DNA of 64,000 nucleotides from Steromphala cineraria (Eukaryota; Mollusca; Gastropoda; Trochida; Trochidae). Made by a program: the position numbers and the translations under genes. Location: contig OU744730.1 in NCBI GenBank assembly GCA_916613615.1, positions 18,827,406-18,891,405 on the forward strand. The letters run 5' to 3'. Below the pieces are notes generated by a model, which was not told where the DNA came from, did not search any database, and was given only the letters and a program-made list of their open reading frames with translations. Of the stretch, positions 35,901-50,900 are shown in pieces (the first letter of the stretch is position 1; each line of letters begins with the position of its first letter).

Positions 35901-38900
35901 TTGACCAACTTATTAGAGTATGTTTTTGCACGACTAATACTAATTCGAACACATGTATTTGCTGTATATCAAGAACACTTTGTATTGAGAAATTCATAGT
36001 TGATTTTGCACTAGTGCAAAATTCTAAGTTTTTGGTTACATTTGTTACTTATGGAATCATATTGTAAATTCTCAAGTTTGAATTACCATAATGTAGAGGA
36101 ATATATGGACGTAAACTTCTTTGTTCATTGTATGCGACGTTTCAACACAGTCATTCCAACTCCTAAAATGCCTCTCGAAGAAGTTTGAATTACCATGTTG
36201 ACCTTTTTTGATGATTTTTGCCAATCGAAATTCAATCTACATTTCCGTGGGGTAACAACAACAAAAACTAAAAATAGGTAACATTGAAATGTTAATACAT
36301 GTTTATGTTGGTCTTTTGTTATGAAAATTGCACATTCTATCGTTCCATTATTAGATCACTGTCAAGTATCCTATTTCTTAGTAGAAATGCAACATTATGT
36401 ATGTAAGTAATCTAAAGTAAACAGGTAAAGAAACTTTGACGCATGTTGTTACACAAGGTTTTGCACATCAGGGTAAATGTGACACCTTAATACCAGTTAT
36501 TATACAGGTTTGCAAAATTCAATTAAAATGTTTGCAAAGTATATTCAACCCCTTTATATGTTAATGGTAGATGGGACAAATGTTCAGACAGGCGTGAACT
36601 CATTTGAATGAACTAATGGTTCCAGAAACTTCTATATCCTGTTGCACTTTGTAAAGATACCGTATTTCCTCTTATAAGCGCTGGTTCTCCAAGAAGTGCT
36701 GGTCTTTAACAAGTGACCGGGGTCATGGGTAGTCGAGTAACCAGCGCGTGCTTATTAGAGGCACCGGGTCTCTAATAAGCGGCGGGTCCTAACCATTGAA
36801 TTAAAGTCCCTTAGTAAACTTTTTACAGATATTCATTGTAAAAGAGGGTTAAAATAACTTCATTTTTCTAGAGATGGTAATAAACTGTCATAATTCACCC
36901 AAGTTATTCAACATATTTACTAGTATAAGAATAATAAGATAATTATTTTCTGTATATGTATGATTTATTGTCCATAGTATGACAGTGAATAAGGTTATAA
37001 AGCCATTGCCCTGTTTTGATAGACAGACTCTACAGTAGTTCTGAGTCCCTGCTGTGTAAAGCAGAAGTGTAAAAGAGGCCATAGTGGATGGATTTATGGT
37101 TATTACAAAGATCATTTGACTTCTCTTAAATGTGAAAGAAAGCTCATTTGTCTCTCACTTAAAATGGTAAATAAGTTTTGTTTGGCACACTCTGTGTCCC
37201 AAAGAAAGGCACTTTATCCACATTGAAATCAGGCAACCAAACTGTGCAAATGGGTACCTGAAATAACAGGTGTATATAGATTCGTCTGCGCTCTACAGCA
37301 CTGATAGTACAATTCCGTCAGGATAATGATATGTAACGTTTTGAGCAACTGCTATGCAGATTGATATGTGCAGATATGTTATAAGCCGACTATTATTATC
37401 ATTATCATAAAAACTGAGAAAGCAAGGCTACCAATGTCTCCATGACAATAGTTTGATTGGACCAACCACCAAGTCTCTGGTAGCTGCCTCTGATTGGCTG
37501 AGCATGACCCTAATGTTAGGATTACCTTGGCTCTTAGCCCTACAGTAGGGGGTGAAATAATCTGCTAAAGCCTCCCATCGGACATAGGGCCACGTGCTTC
37601 CACTATCCACCATATATCGGCCAAAATAAACCCTCACAGATAGGTAGTTCAAACACAGTGTATTTGCTAGCACTTCTTTTTGGAGTAGGTGACAGATTTG
37701 GTTTTCTACTGTCTATTTATATGTATTCTGTATTGCCTATGGTTTGTGTTTGTTTCATTATTTGATTAATTAATTTTCAGTTAAGGACAAGAATCAATTG
37801 AACTAAACTTTTTTATTCTCTGAATATTATTCATATACAAATGAACTAAGAGAAAGAAGTATTGTAAACTGTATGTTATATATTCTCCTATGAATCATGC
37901 ATTTATCAAGAATTTACAAGATGATGAAATATGGAACCAATGAATAAGAAACTTCATAAAACATAGATTCTTCACTTTTTCAACTTTAGTTCACATGTCT
38001 TTGATCTTGGGAAGTTTTGAGGATTGAAAGACAAACGTTTTCTTCAAAACTTCTTATCTCTATTGAATTTTGTGTGAAAAATATGCTATAAAAATCACAA
38101 AGTCAGAAATAAGCATCATCAAAAGCACATGTCATGAACAAACAGTTCAGTGTAAATTATACTTTACAGTTTTCATAGAAATTTGACAGAAGTTTAGTAT
38201 CAAAGAAAATATGAACCTCATCATCCGGATAATTCAAACTAAAAGCCTTTCACTATCTCATTCATGTTCAATTTTGAGAATTTTCAGAAGGTACCTGATT
38301 CGTCAAAGTCAGAAAATTTCTTCCAAATATTCTTTCTACTCAAGTTGAATGTTAGATTCCAAAAATTTATTCTGGGAACTTTTTTGGGCCAAAAAGACAA
38401 TAAAAGATGTCTGTGGTCGTAAAAACGTGACTAGATATTCAGATTTGATTGTTCTGAGTTTAAAAGAAAATTTACAGTATCTTTGATGGCAAAAAATCTA
38501 TGTGTGGTGTTAGATATAGCAACCGCACTGAAAAGTAAAACATTTGTCGTGTCTTTATAGCGGGTTTAGTTAAACCATGGTAAGATGAAAGCAAACATCA
38601 CATATATCTCTCGTGATCTCAAAGAAAGAAAGATCCTCGCTGTTGTTTCATGTTCGCTATCAATTTGTGAAATCTATCAAATATTTGGTTACACTGGTAA
38701 GGACAATACATTGAACTTCAGATATACAAACTTGAACTTGGGTGGAAATTTGGTCAAATCAATCATGTTTGTTTCAAAGACACTGAACGTTTTTCTTCTT
38801 AGATATTACAGCAAATAAGATAATTTTTAACCTTCCTTAACTTAGGAGAAGTTTCCTTCTAAGTGAAGGTAGGTATTTAAATATCTAAAATATTTAGATT

Positions 38901-41900
38901 TTAATAAATTTTTAACCTACCTTAACTTAGGAGGAAACTTATCCTAAGTTAAGGTAGGTATTTAAATACCCGGTATCTAAAATATTTAGATTTTAATAAT
39001 TTTTTAATTTTATAACATTGATAAAGCTTTTAAAAATTGGTTCAAAGATTAATCAATTAACAAATGTATACTGAGAATAATGAACATTTTCTATAGTTCA
39101 ACCTCTTATTTTTTGTCAGTGTGTTAGGAAAATAGTACCTGTTGCTCCTGAGTTCATATACAACAGACATATGTTTAACAGAGTGAAAAAAAATCAATTT
39201 TGCGGATCTTATGAACCATGAAGCTGCTGGAGCTAATTAGTGTGCTCTCACAAAGGTCTCAATAATAAATCGCAAAAATAATTGACATTCATACGACCTG
39301 AGTCAATGGGTTAACTATCAGTTTTACCAGCAACCATGTGTTTAGAGTTTAGTTGCCACAGCTTCAGTGAGCACTGGTATGAAATTTCTTTTGACTCTTA
39401 TTAGTTGTCACACAAACATCACCAGGTCACCGAGGTCACTTCCCAGTTCAATAATGGCTGGGTGAAAGGGTGTAATCTTTAACAGGATTTCTTCACTCCT
39501 GCTTTTCGGGTTGTTATCTTTCTGTATACTGAATCAGTTGTTATCCTTCTGTTTTATTGATTGTTATCATTCTTTATTCAATCTGAGATTCTTTTCCATC
39601 TTGGTTATCATCATTCCATTTTGCAACATGAGTGTTGATATTCTGTATTCAATCTTTAGTGTGAATAAACAATATATCCACATGGGAGGTCCATTTTCAT
39701 ATGCTAATGGTCAAACAACTGATCAAGCATATCATATTGTTACCATATTGACTGTGGACTCTCTGACCTGTTATATTTACATATGTGAAACGTTACATTT
39801 TTTATTTGAAAATGCTGAAATTTGTGTCTCAATTATTGATTCTATTGACTATCAATTCATCAGTTTGATATGCTTTCACAACTATAACATATTCACACAT
39901 GAAAGTTTATTTGGAACAAAAATCATTTTGGTAATATAAATTTTCTGAGTGTTGACATTGTGGTTCAACTTTTTTTCTGAGTGTTAATATGTTTTTTACG
40001 GGTCATGGTTTCAAAGGTTTTGTTTTGAAATATTTCAGTAATGATACATCATAGAAAGTTATCATCTTGTGGAAAATATCTTCCATGCTCTATTTGGCAA
40101 GCACTATTTGTTTGTTAAGTTGGTAGTAGATGAAGCGTGTCAGAACTATCGAGAAACATAACATACTTGTTGCCATACTTCAGAGCTTGTGGTACAAAAC
40201 ACAATTATTGTTGAATGTAGATACCTATTAGTAGTTGACAAGCTAGTATGATGTCACCTAGTAATCATGCAGCCATTGTGATCTGGTGAAGAATATGTCT
40301 ACATCTTGGCATCAATTCAAATACCAAACTTGTTGCATTGTGCAAATTGTATTCACAGCACTAGCAGTAGTCCTGGCTAGGAGTAATTTTTTAATTAATT
40401 TTTTTTTGTAGCAGAATATGTTCATGTGCATGCAAGCAACTTAAAAAAAAAACAAATGCCATGTCTTAATCAAAATATTGTGCACCAATGGCAGTATTAT
40501 TCTAACATTGTCATAAGACAATATACAACACATTTCTATATTGTTCTTTAAATCTTCATGTCAGATTTTAAAGCAGTAATTGCTTATTTATTTATAAAAA
40601 TGGATATCACAATCCTCGCAAATAACAATTAATATTTCTGAGACACCCACAGTGTTGTGTAACGTTTTGATGGCTTTGAGGTGATTTATGATCAACGCTT
40701 TGTTGATAATTTTTTTTGAATTTTCAACAATTTCTTGGTCAGCAAGGATCTCTAACAGATCAATCAATTGCCTTAGTTTCCTTTAAAAAGGAATTTCATT
40801 CAAAGCCTGGTCATATTTTATTGAAAATGTTGTTGGTTTAGATTTCCTTTAAAAAATGGTGACGCAAAACAAGGTGTAAAGGTGATTATAAAATAAAAAA
40901 TGACGTATTTCTTTGAGTTGCTGGACTCAAACTGGATTTAAACTGAGCCTTAAGTGGGTTAGAGGCTTGGGTTGTTGTTTTTGGCAGACGTAAAACAAAA
41001 TGGTCGCCTGTTAATCCACTTCTGACCACCTTGGCAGTCACACCGAATACTGATTAGTGGCTTAAGCCAGATAGATTTTGCTTTGCTTACGACCCAGAAG
41101 CTGGCACTTGATTAGTTAGGGATTCGCTGAAAAGTTTCTATATATGAGCTAACTTTAATAAGGTAGTTATTTCTAAATCTTCCTCAAAGATTCATTGATT
41201 TTTTTGCTCATTAGAATTTGAGATTTCTAATTCACACCACTGCAAGAGAATATTGTAAATGATTTAATTTACAGTTAATAATTTCATTAAAATGACTATG
41301 CATATCTTGCATTTTTTTTCTCAAAAGACTCCAGATGTACTAAAATGTCTTGCTTTATGGTTTTATTAAGTCAAATATATATGTTTGAAATTGTAGTATT
41401 AATCTATATTGAAAGTACATGCTCTTGAAATGAAAGAGGCATTATCTATAATCACCTGATCTTATTGGTTCTAAGGATAAAAGATATTGAAATGTTGGGC
41501 AGGTTTTATGTCAGAAGCTTTATCTAGAAGCAAGGCACATATATGCCACTTGGTAGTAAGAGGGTTAAAGGAATAACTGCCAAGTGGCAGTTTTGATGTG
41601 AGGATTTACTTAGATCGATGACTGCTGTAGGATTTTGGTTTGAACCTGTCAATAGTGGCAGATATTATTATTAACCTGTAGGATTATTCCAGATATTGCT
41701 AGCTTTAGCTTGCATGCTTCAGTGAACATAAGACTGTTTCTAGTTAACTCAAAATAAATATATTGATGAATCTATTCATATACCAAACATACAGGTCTTT
41801 TTCACCTACAGTTTAACAGAACAAGTTTTAAAAATTATTTTAAAATCTTTTATTATTTTACAGATTGGTTCTAACTTTAAACATCATGTGACCCATTACA

Positions 41901-44900
41901 CATTAACATTCCTCTTGCTGCAGGCACATTATGTCTCTAAGAATTGTAAGAATTTGATGGGACTCTTAAAGACTGAACTGATGGTCAAATGAGCAAAATG
42001 CTTCAGCTAGCATTGATCATCTTAGTAAATAGTCCTCAGGACCAGAGAACCAGTGTAAACAAGACTTGATACTCTTACGTAGGACACAAATATTTAAAGA
42101 ATTACTGGTCAATGTAAACATTAAATAGCTGACCAGAGAAATTTAATTTATACAGAGAACCAGTCGTTGTCCACTTGTATGAGATTTTGAACTCTGAAAA
42201 GCTGACCAAAGGAAAATAATTTTATACAGGAAACCATTGTTGCCCGTTTTTATGAGATTTTGAAACTCTAAAAGGCTGACCATAGAAAATTAATTTTATT
42301 CGATTAAACTTTTGTTGTCAACTTTAATGAGATTGTGGAACTCTTAGAAAAGGTTTTCACATCAGTTGATATCGCCCAATCATGACAGTGCCTTAGGGTT
42401 GTAGTTGTTTAGCTTCTTTTCCAGGCATTTGATACCAGATTTCCGCTTGTATCAAACTATGTCCCATATTCAGATTCAACAATGAACTTCAGCTAGACCT
42501 TGTATCCTCAAAGGGAATCTTTTCATCAAACTCCCTCTTATCAAGTCATTGTGCCCCGATATCTGATCTAACTGGGACGATCAAGGGTCCACTGTAGTCC
42601 CATGGGACTCTTCAAACAGCTTAACATTTTTCCCAAGGACCTATTTCCCATCTCAAAAGATATTTTGAAATTTGATACTTCTTTTCTTTCTCCTCCCTCG
42701 CTGCCCTTTTCCTGAAATATTTTGTCACATGATTTAGCCATTCTTTCCCAAATATGTTCTTAAATCTCTCTTCTTGTTTTTCTCCTTTTAGTGCTGCTAT
42801 TTTCTTCTGATTGTTTTAAGTCTGTGGTATTAAAGTTTCCTTTAGGGAGTGAATAAGCACTCAATTAATCAATTTGTGTTAGACAAGTCTTTGCAGATCT
42901 ACAGAAATTTAAATTTATATCTTGCTTCTTATTCTGGACATTCTCCTGAAACTATAATTTAACACCAAACCTAGCCTTCTCAATCTCCATAGTCCGATGT
43001 TATTTGGTCTCCACCTTTTATTACCCTTTATGTCCTTTTCTATTTTCTACGAAACCCCAACCAACGAGGATCCTGGCCTCGCTGCTTATAACCCCTTTCT
43101 GTCCTTTCCTGATCCTCCACCCTCAAAGACACTGTTCCTGATGTCACTTTTCTCCAATATCCCTCCCTTCTATCCCCTCCCTTTCCTTCTGATGTGTCCT
43201 GTAATCTAGATCATGAGGGATCTGGTCTTCAATCCCCTCCAGTTAGACAGTGATAGTATTTACCCAGTAGATAAAGCTGGTACTGAAGGAAGGAGTTAAC
43301 CCCCGTGAAGCCACGGTTACCCTGATCAGCCCAATGGTATGTCCCTAATCTGGGCAAATAGTTCAAGAGGGTCCGGTTTCAGGAAAGGAGATATCCGATC
43401 AACTCTAGTTTGTCTTCTTGATAAAATTCTATGGAGTAATGCCCTAAAATGTGAAGTGGTCTTGAATTATGCAAAAAAGATAATCTGATTAAGGGGAATT
43501 ACTGAAGATTTAATTGATTTTTGTACAAGGTCTGAAAGTAGATCATGGTTGTGATTAGATGGAATGGATTGGCCTGGATTGTTGTGGTTGCAGATCCTGA
43601 TCTTGATGTATTGAAATTGTAGTTTTGTAAGTTACAGGTTTCATGAGGTAGATTCTGAAGGTTATGCAAATGCATATCTCAAATGAGATAAATATTTCTC
43701 TCTTTCTTTCACTGAATTAAAGAGTGAAAATGCCCCAAAAAATGTTCAAAATTTTTGGCACTGGTACCAAAAGAATCATTATTAGAATATTCTACCCTTT
43801 TGAATGAATTGATGATGTACCACCCAAAAATTGAATTTAAAAAAAAAAAAAAAAAAATTCTACCCTTTTGGCATTTCCTCTGTGGCATTTGAATCCACAC
43901 CTTTAACTCCATTACCTGAATATTCAACAGATATTCAATTATCAAGAAGTCAAATCCAATCAAATGACAATCAATCAAATATTTCATCCAGTACCAGCCT
44001 TTTAGGTGTGGTATTTCATAGCTTGAAATGTTTGATCTCCTACCAAACAGCAACAAAAGAATATTTTCTGTCTTTTAGTATTTTCGCTGTAAACATCTTG
44101 TCCGCAGAGTATTTCTTTGATTGTTACGGGTGTTAACACAAGCATTTACTCGATTAGCTATGAAAACAGGTTAAGTGACCAGCTGTACTGGATCACCAAA
44201 ACATGTTGACACATTCCACGATTAAATTAACCTCGCATTTTATAAATCTCTCACGTCTCCAATTGACCAGTTCTCACAAGTGATATTCTGTCCACAACAA
44301 CCGATGAAGCGTTGACAGTGAGCTCACGTTTGATCAACAGACCAAATCCAACTTTTACACTTACCATAATTATTTAGTGGTCTGAAGTTTCACCCCAACT
44401 TGTCACTGTTTCGTTTATCTGCCCCTTGTGTTCAGGTGTCATGTCCGACAAATAGCCCCTTGTTGTGGTCAAGAATTGAACTTAAGCGATGTCCCGAGTA
44501 CCTGTTGTAATTATAAAAGCTTGGCCACCACCCACGGAGAAACTGATTTATGTTTCCTGTCTAACGGTCAAGAAGAAAAATGTTAATTCCGAATTTGTAC
44601 GCTTTTCCATGGCTAATAACCCTTCCATTGTTACCAGATCAGTTTTCCTGTCTAGCGGTCAACAGATATAAAACTATTTCCAATTTTGTACAGAGTTTCA
44701 TGGCTAAATAATGTTTTGTTGCAATGGTGTCAGTTTTCACACAGTTTGGTGGTCAGTTGTTGTTGTTTATATGTGAGAAATGGTCATTCCTTTCTTATAA
44801 CTTTAGACAAGCCTTGTAATTGCCTAGCTAGTTAATTGAGCTATCAGTGGCAAGATTAGAAGATTAAAGCAGTCTTTTTTTCTTTAATGAAACCATTATA

Positions 44901-47900
44901 AAAGCAGAGCAAATATTTGATGTTACAGAAGGGTTTGGTAGGATATTAGTATTATCAAGGACATTTAAAACGTCTTCCCCCACAAAAAGAGATTCATTAG
45001 TTATAACAAGTGTTTGTAAAGTTTTACATTTTGGAAATAAATCAAGAATGTTGTCTGGATATTAGTTGCAAGATTAACAGTAGTAATTCCTCAGGATTAG
45101 AAACTATTTTGGGAGCATAAAACAAGCTCCTTTGGAAAAATTCCAATCTTCATCACATCAAGAAAGAAGAAATTTGTCAGGAAAATCATGAAATATTCAT
45201 GGGAAATTTCTCTTTATGCACTAATTATTTGTTACCAAGTATATATGAGAAGTATACATACGCATGATGGCGCTACACAGTTAAGCCTCTGTAATTTAAT
45301 TTTCTGTATCGTTACCTTTCAATAGTGCATTTCCCAAGATCCTTCAGTAAGAAATAAGCAGGGAGGCATTGAGTTTATTTCATGTATGTGTGAACAAGTT
45401 TAAATCATAAGTTGTGTCACTCTAACCTGAATCTCTTTGTAAGATGATGTCTTTTGAATTTTGAATGTGAAGTACTCATAAAAAGAAGATATACTGGTTG
45501 AGGTTATTCATGCAAGGAAATGCATTCAAATTCTTACAGGAAAACACCATGCTGTGTATATTTTTTAAAATCTGTAGATGAAAGCTTTTGATAACAAAAA
45601 TACTTTTCTTTGTTTGAAAAAACTCAATGATGTGAACAAAATTAATTTTGCTACTTGTTGATGAGGCTTTTGAAACACAAAAATTTTCTATAAACTTATT
45701 CAATTACATTTCATACCTATCTGATGACAAAACATGATAATCTCATGTACATAAACATCAAACTGATCATCTTGAGACTTTTATCCAACCAAATATTGCA
45801 GAAGATTACTCAATAATTGACCTCTTAGCCTAATAAACGCTTCTATGCTTGGGGGCACGCAGGGATACCTCCTATGTCCCTCCTTTTGTGTGTTGGGTTT
45901 AGGTTTTTGTTCATGTTCACTGGATCATAGATTCCAAGTGACATGAACTTATAGTGGTCAGTTGACCATTGTCCTCTTTGTCTGATCTTTTGTCGTTTAG
46001 ATTTTATCAGGTCATCGTTTTTGGATTATGTAGACATTTTGTAGGTATTTTATCTTATCAGGCCATCACTTGTAGATTACCTAGGTATTACATTTCGTAT
46101 TTGATCCTATCAAAGGGCGGATATTAGGTGTTTAGTGGGATTAATTGCATTTCTGTAAACCATGGTTTATTGTGCCCTAGTTTTATTAGATAGGTGTAAA
46201 TCTCTCCCTGTGGTCTGTTTTGATTTAATATACACATGCATACAGATATGAGATATTTTATCAACTAACTTTTTCTTTTGTTAACAGTACTGTTTAACAT
46301 CTTTTGATAAAAGAGAACAAATATAACACATAACCTATAGGTACTTGCTGAAATAAATGTCTTTGGACAGAAAAAGTATGTATTTGTTTAAAGAATTTGG
46401 GTGAGTAACATTGTTTCAAAATGTTTAAACTAAGGTATGAAGTTTCAGTTGCATTTTTGAATACATTTCTGACTCCCTTCATTTGAGTAAACATCTGTTA
46501 TTGTCAACATACAAAAACATCACATGCACCTGATGTTTATGTTAGTTTCAGGAAGTCTAAAAAACTGATTTGTTTTATTGTTCTATTTTGAAACCCAGAT
46601 CTGATTTTGCATGAAAGAAATTCTAAGATAGGGTGCAACATCATCCAAGAATTCCTTAGTTTATTTCCTTAATTTCCAACGCGCAACTTTCGTTCTAAAA
46701 AATTTTATATGCCAGGTGATAATTTTTTTTCTCAAGATTTTATGTTTGAGATTTCTGTCCAATATCTTCCAAAGTTAAGGGAACATTCCATCCTCCCTTC
46801 TTTTACAAACACTTTTCTTTTTTTGCTTTAGACACAACATGCTTTGAAGCCTCTCACAGCCCTGAGCATTGTTCATTCTAGAATGGCTAAAAAACAACAG
46901 AGCCTTTTGAAGTATGGGGAGTAACCAAGTTAAGACAACCAAAGCCATTTTTAAGAACACAAATCCTAAACATATTTAAGTTTTTAAAAGTGAACTTACA
47001 CAGTTTACTCTCCCTGATCAAATTAAGGATGGTAGGAAAGTGTGAAGGTTTCTGATTACAGACATTAGTGGAAAAATGTCTCAATTGTTAAAACAGCCTT
47101 GCTTACAGAGAGTCTATGTTTGAGCTCAGACATAAGTGATATCAAACAGGAAAAACCTTTGTCAAGTATTATTATGATTAGATAACAATCTGATGACTGA
47201 ATGCTTTTGTAAAAAGAAGACATGTCCTGATCCACCATGGGCACTCGTTATTTAAATAATTTAGAATGAAGTTTTTTAGAAAACCTCTGAAGTAGGTCAT
47301 GTTTATGTCAATGTTTTGTTTGCAGAGTACCTTATCAAGATCCCCAAGATTTCCTTAAATACCTCATATTTCCGAGTTGCAAAGATGTTGATCAAACAAT
47401 TTTTAAGAATTGAATTTCCTCTCGCTTCAACAAGACATTAACCCAATGCTTCTTCCCTACACCGTAGGGTTCTTCTTAACTCCCATGATACATTGCAAGT
47501 GGCTTGTCAGTGTAGGTCCAAATGTTAACCACATACAACAATGTTCCAGTTGAACAGTGTGTGTGGTTGTGCAAGGCCTGTGTTAACTGTTGTGCAAACA
47601 TGGAGAGATTTGCACTACGACTTCTAGACAAGCCCTTGCCTAATGAGGTCACCGAACATCAACCTTTGCCAAATGAAAGAATACACTGTTTGGTTAACCC
47701 TTAACCTGGGCTCTTGAAATATTCCTCCCTTTGCATGGTTACTTCCGGGTGTCTCTCTTCACACCATGGTCGGATAGTACAAATATTAGAGACTTTCTTG
47801 TTTGACTGTACTCTGATAAGAACAACTCTTTTACTCAAACTCTAACATCAGAATGATTTAAGAGCAGATTACATATTCAATAATGAAATAAAAAATTGCA

Positions 47901-50900
47901 AATAGATTGGGACCATAATACTAATAAATAAGAACAGGCTAAGTAAACCTAGCCTCAATATTATCCGTTTCACTCCTATACTGAGTCTAGAAAGTCTAGT
48001 AGAGATAAGAAAAATATCAAAGTGACATTTACACCCCTTATATTTTGCAACAACTATTAATGATAAATCATGTGCAATGATCTAGTGTCTGTTCTAGAGT
48101 TGTGAGTCAGTGTTCTAACCAGGGTATGATGTTTATTATTGCAAACATGACGTCCGATATGCTCATGCCCAAACAACATGGATGTAATTCACTGATAATA
48201 TGATCAAAAGCTTGAGGTCTTAAGTTACATGTCTATAAATAAGGTAATGAGAGGATACCTGTGTCGTCACTTCTAAGTATATATTTCACATCAAGGACAC
48301 TGTATTTTTGTTGTCCTCTCCATAAGTGAACCTGGGGGCGGGATAGCGCAGTGGTTAGCGGGTTCGGCTACGGATCAGGAGGTCCGTGGTTCAAATCCCG
48401 CCAGGGGCTCGGCAACTTTGTCTGCAGTAGAGAACAGTTCTACACGCAGTCAGGTTTGAGTGCAATGCTACACTGAATTTCAGCGCATTACCACCCATGG
48501 TTAGCTAGTTCCAGCCAGCAGGTTTCACCACAATGCATAGCCACAATGGCTTGCAGGCTTTCTCCCTGCAATAATTCTAGCAGCCGCGATATAAGTGACA
48601 TACTCTTGAAAGCGGCGATAAACCCCAGATCACCTCACCTCACCTCTTAAGTTACTTGTCTTTAAATAAGGTAGTGAGATGATACCTGTGTCATTTTCAC
48701 TTCTAAGTATATATTTCACATCAAGGACACTGTATTTTTATTGTCCTCACCTTAAGTGAACCTATGATATGAAAACATGGTACCTGTATGATGGAATGCA
48801 GAGTTCTGTCTAAACTTGTTGAATTGTTTATGTGCTTCAGTGTTTCCTTATATCATGATTAATGTACCTGTTCAGCTCATTGATATGATTTTTAATGAAG
48901 GAGAAATGAAGGTCACATGGTTGCTTTTCTTAACTGTAGTTGCATGTTGATTTATAATTGTCACCCCAATGGATTCTTATGCCAGATTGACAAAATTAGG
49001 GCTATATATGGCCTCTTGCTCATTCATAGCCACAATTATATAGTGTTGGGGACTTTCTTCCTGCAAGAATAGTAGCAGTCGTAAGATAATAGAATTTCTC
49101 TTGAAAACGGCACAAAACCCCACCTCACCTCACCTCACCTCACTTCACCTCTTGCTCCTGTCAAGTTTTCACCATCTTAACTTCTCATTAAGAACTGCTG
49201 CTCCATCAAAGATAAAAATTTGTTAGAAATGTCGCTTTCACTAAGGGACCTAAGGTTGCCCATCACAAAGCCTGATGAGCTACAGATCTCATAGCTTTAT
49301 TCGTATTTGCCCCAAGTGACTGTCAAGGGTTCGAGCCATGAATATGAGATGTTTTTCCTTTCTGTAAACAATGCCAACACTTGCCCAAGGCTATGTATAT
49401 TGTCTATGTAATATGAGACTGTAACATGGCTATGTTGAGATATGGAATTATATCCTCTGATAAGACTACAATGCCAATATTTCCTCACTTATAAATATCT
49501 CTGTTAGAGTCATGATTTGTCTGAATTTGTTAACTGTGCAAAAGATTTTTTAAAAGATTTCATGCATTTGTAAACAAGTTATAAGGTAACTATTAGGAAG
49601 ATTGATATGAAAGAAGTGTTATCTTTTAAACAAGTACATGTACAGTGATTATTGAATATGTAACAAATCTGAAATGTACTTTGAAATTTTGTTGTGAATT
49701 GTTCCATGGTTTCTTTAGAAATGATTATAAACCCAAAGTGAAGCAATTTTCTTAAAATTATCTAACACTTGATATTCATAAGTATTGAACTATTCATTAT
49801 AAAGGAATAGGTGTATCTGTGACCACAATACCCCCTTAAGTCAAACTAAAGATGAATAAAGTATTATTCACTAATAGATTCAAAATTATTCATATTTTGT
49901 TGACACTGGATTATTTATTGGGTAGTATTCACACTATGAATAACTTATCCCATATAGTACAAAGATTTGATCTGCACTAGAGACAAACAGTCTGTCACAG
50001 ATATCTATATAAGCTCTGTATGAATTTCATCGTTGACTTAATAAGGTGTCTCCATTTCGACATACTGGAGCAAATCTCATTGAACCCATCATTTCTTCCT
50101 TTCAATAAGGTACAGGTAATTGGCCCATGATATTGTTTCAAGAGTATCTATTTTGTTATACATTTGAGAGTAAAAAGCAACCTTGATACATTCCTGATTG
50201 ATGTAATCATTGAGAAAGTAGATATCGATGTCTTGATGCAGTCAACAGTGGATCAAATCTCATTAAAATAAGCGGGAACCTATTATTTGTACCTCACCTA
50301 GTGATGAGTTTCCTCTGGTTTTAATGAGATTGCTACTGTTTTCCCCTGTCAAATCATATGTATGATACAACTGACTCTCTATCCTACGCAGGTTTCTTAA
50401 CCCATATCATTTTTACAGTCTGGTAATGTCCTTCAGTTCTCACAAGATCTCTTCTCTGTGATTTTGCAAACCGATAACATTGGTAATACTATGAAATCAG
50501 AAATAGTCATCCTTTACAACTGATGCCTTTTGTGAACGTGAAAAAACATAAGACTTTTGTAAAAGCTGCACAATCAAACTAAAGACAATTGTTTAAGAAT
50601 TTTACATTTTATCAAATAATTTGAGGTTAAATTGAAAAAATGTTTATCTTTTTAAAAAAGATATATTTATCATTATAATATAATCCTTAGTACAGTTGAA
50701 AAGCCGCTTTGATGCATTCCTCATTTATACAATTGTCGGAGGTGAAAATGGCCATGCTTGTCAACAAAGATCCAAAGATATGTACTTTACATAGCTCTCT
50801 TATTTGTTTAGAAATTCTTTTGCTAAGGTAATCAACAGTGGACCATTGTCTTATATTGACCCTCTCATTGTTTTCAGTCTTCACTGTAACTAATTTTAGA

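Noticed and set aside
39511..39939. 142-codon open frame, the longest in the window
   Set aside because: AT-driven, low-complexity use of Ile, Phe and Leu, no recognisable domain, no promoter or splice context, and inside a long intron.
43839..43857. A-run as a processed-pseudogene poly(A) tail
   Set aside because: No coding or cDNA-like sequence precedes it, and no target duplication could be defined.
48334..48407. functional tRNA gene
   Set aside because: A and B boxes are present, but the sequence is the head of a SINE with a long unrelated body and repeat tail, and a diverged copy of its 3' half lies nearby.
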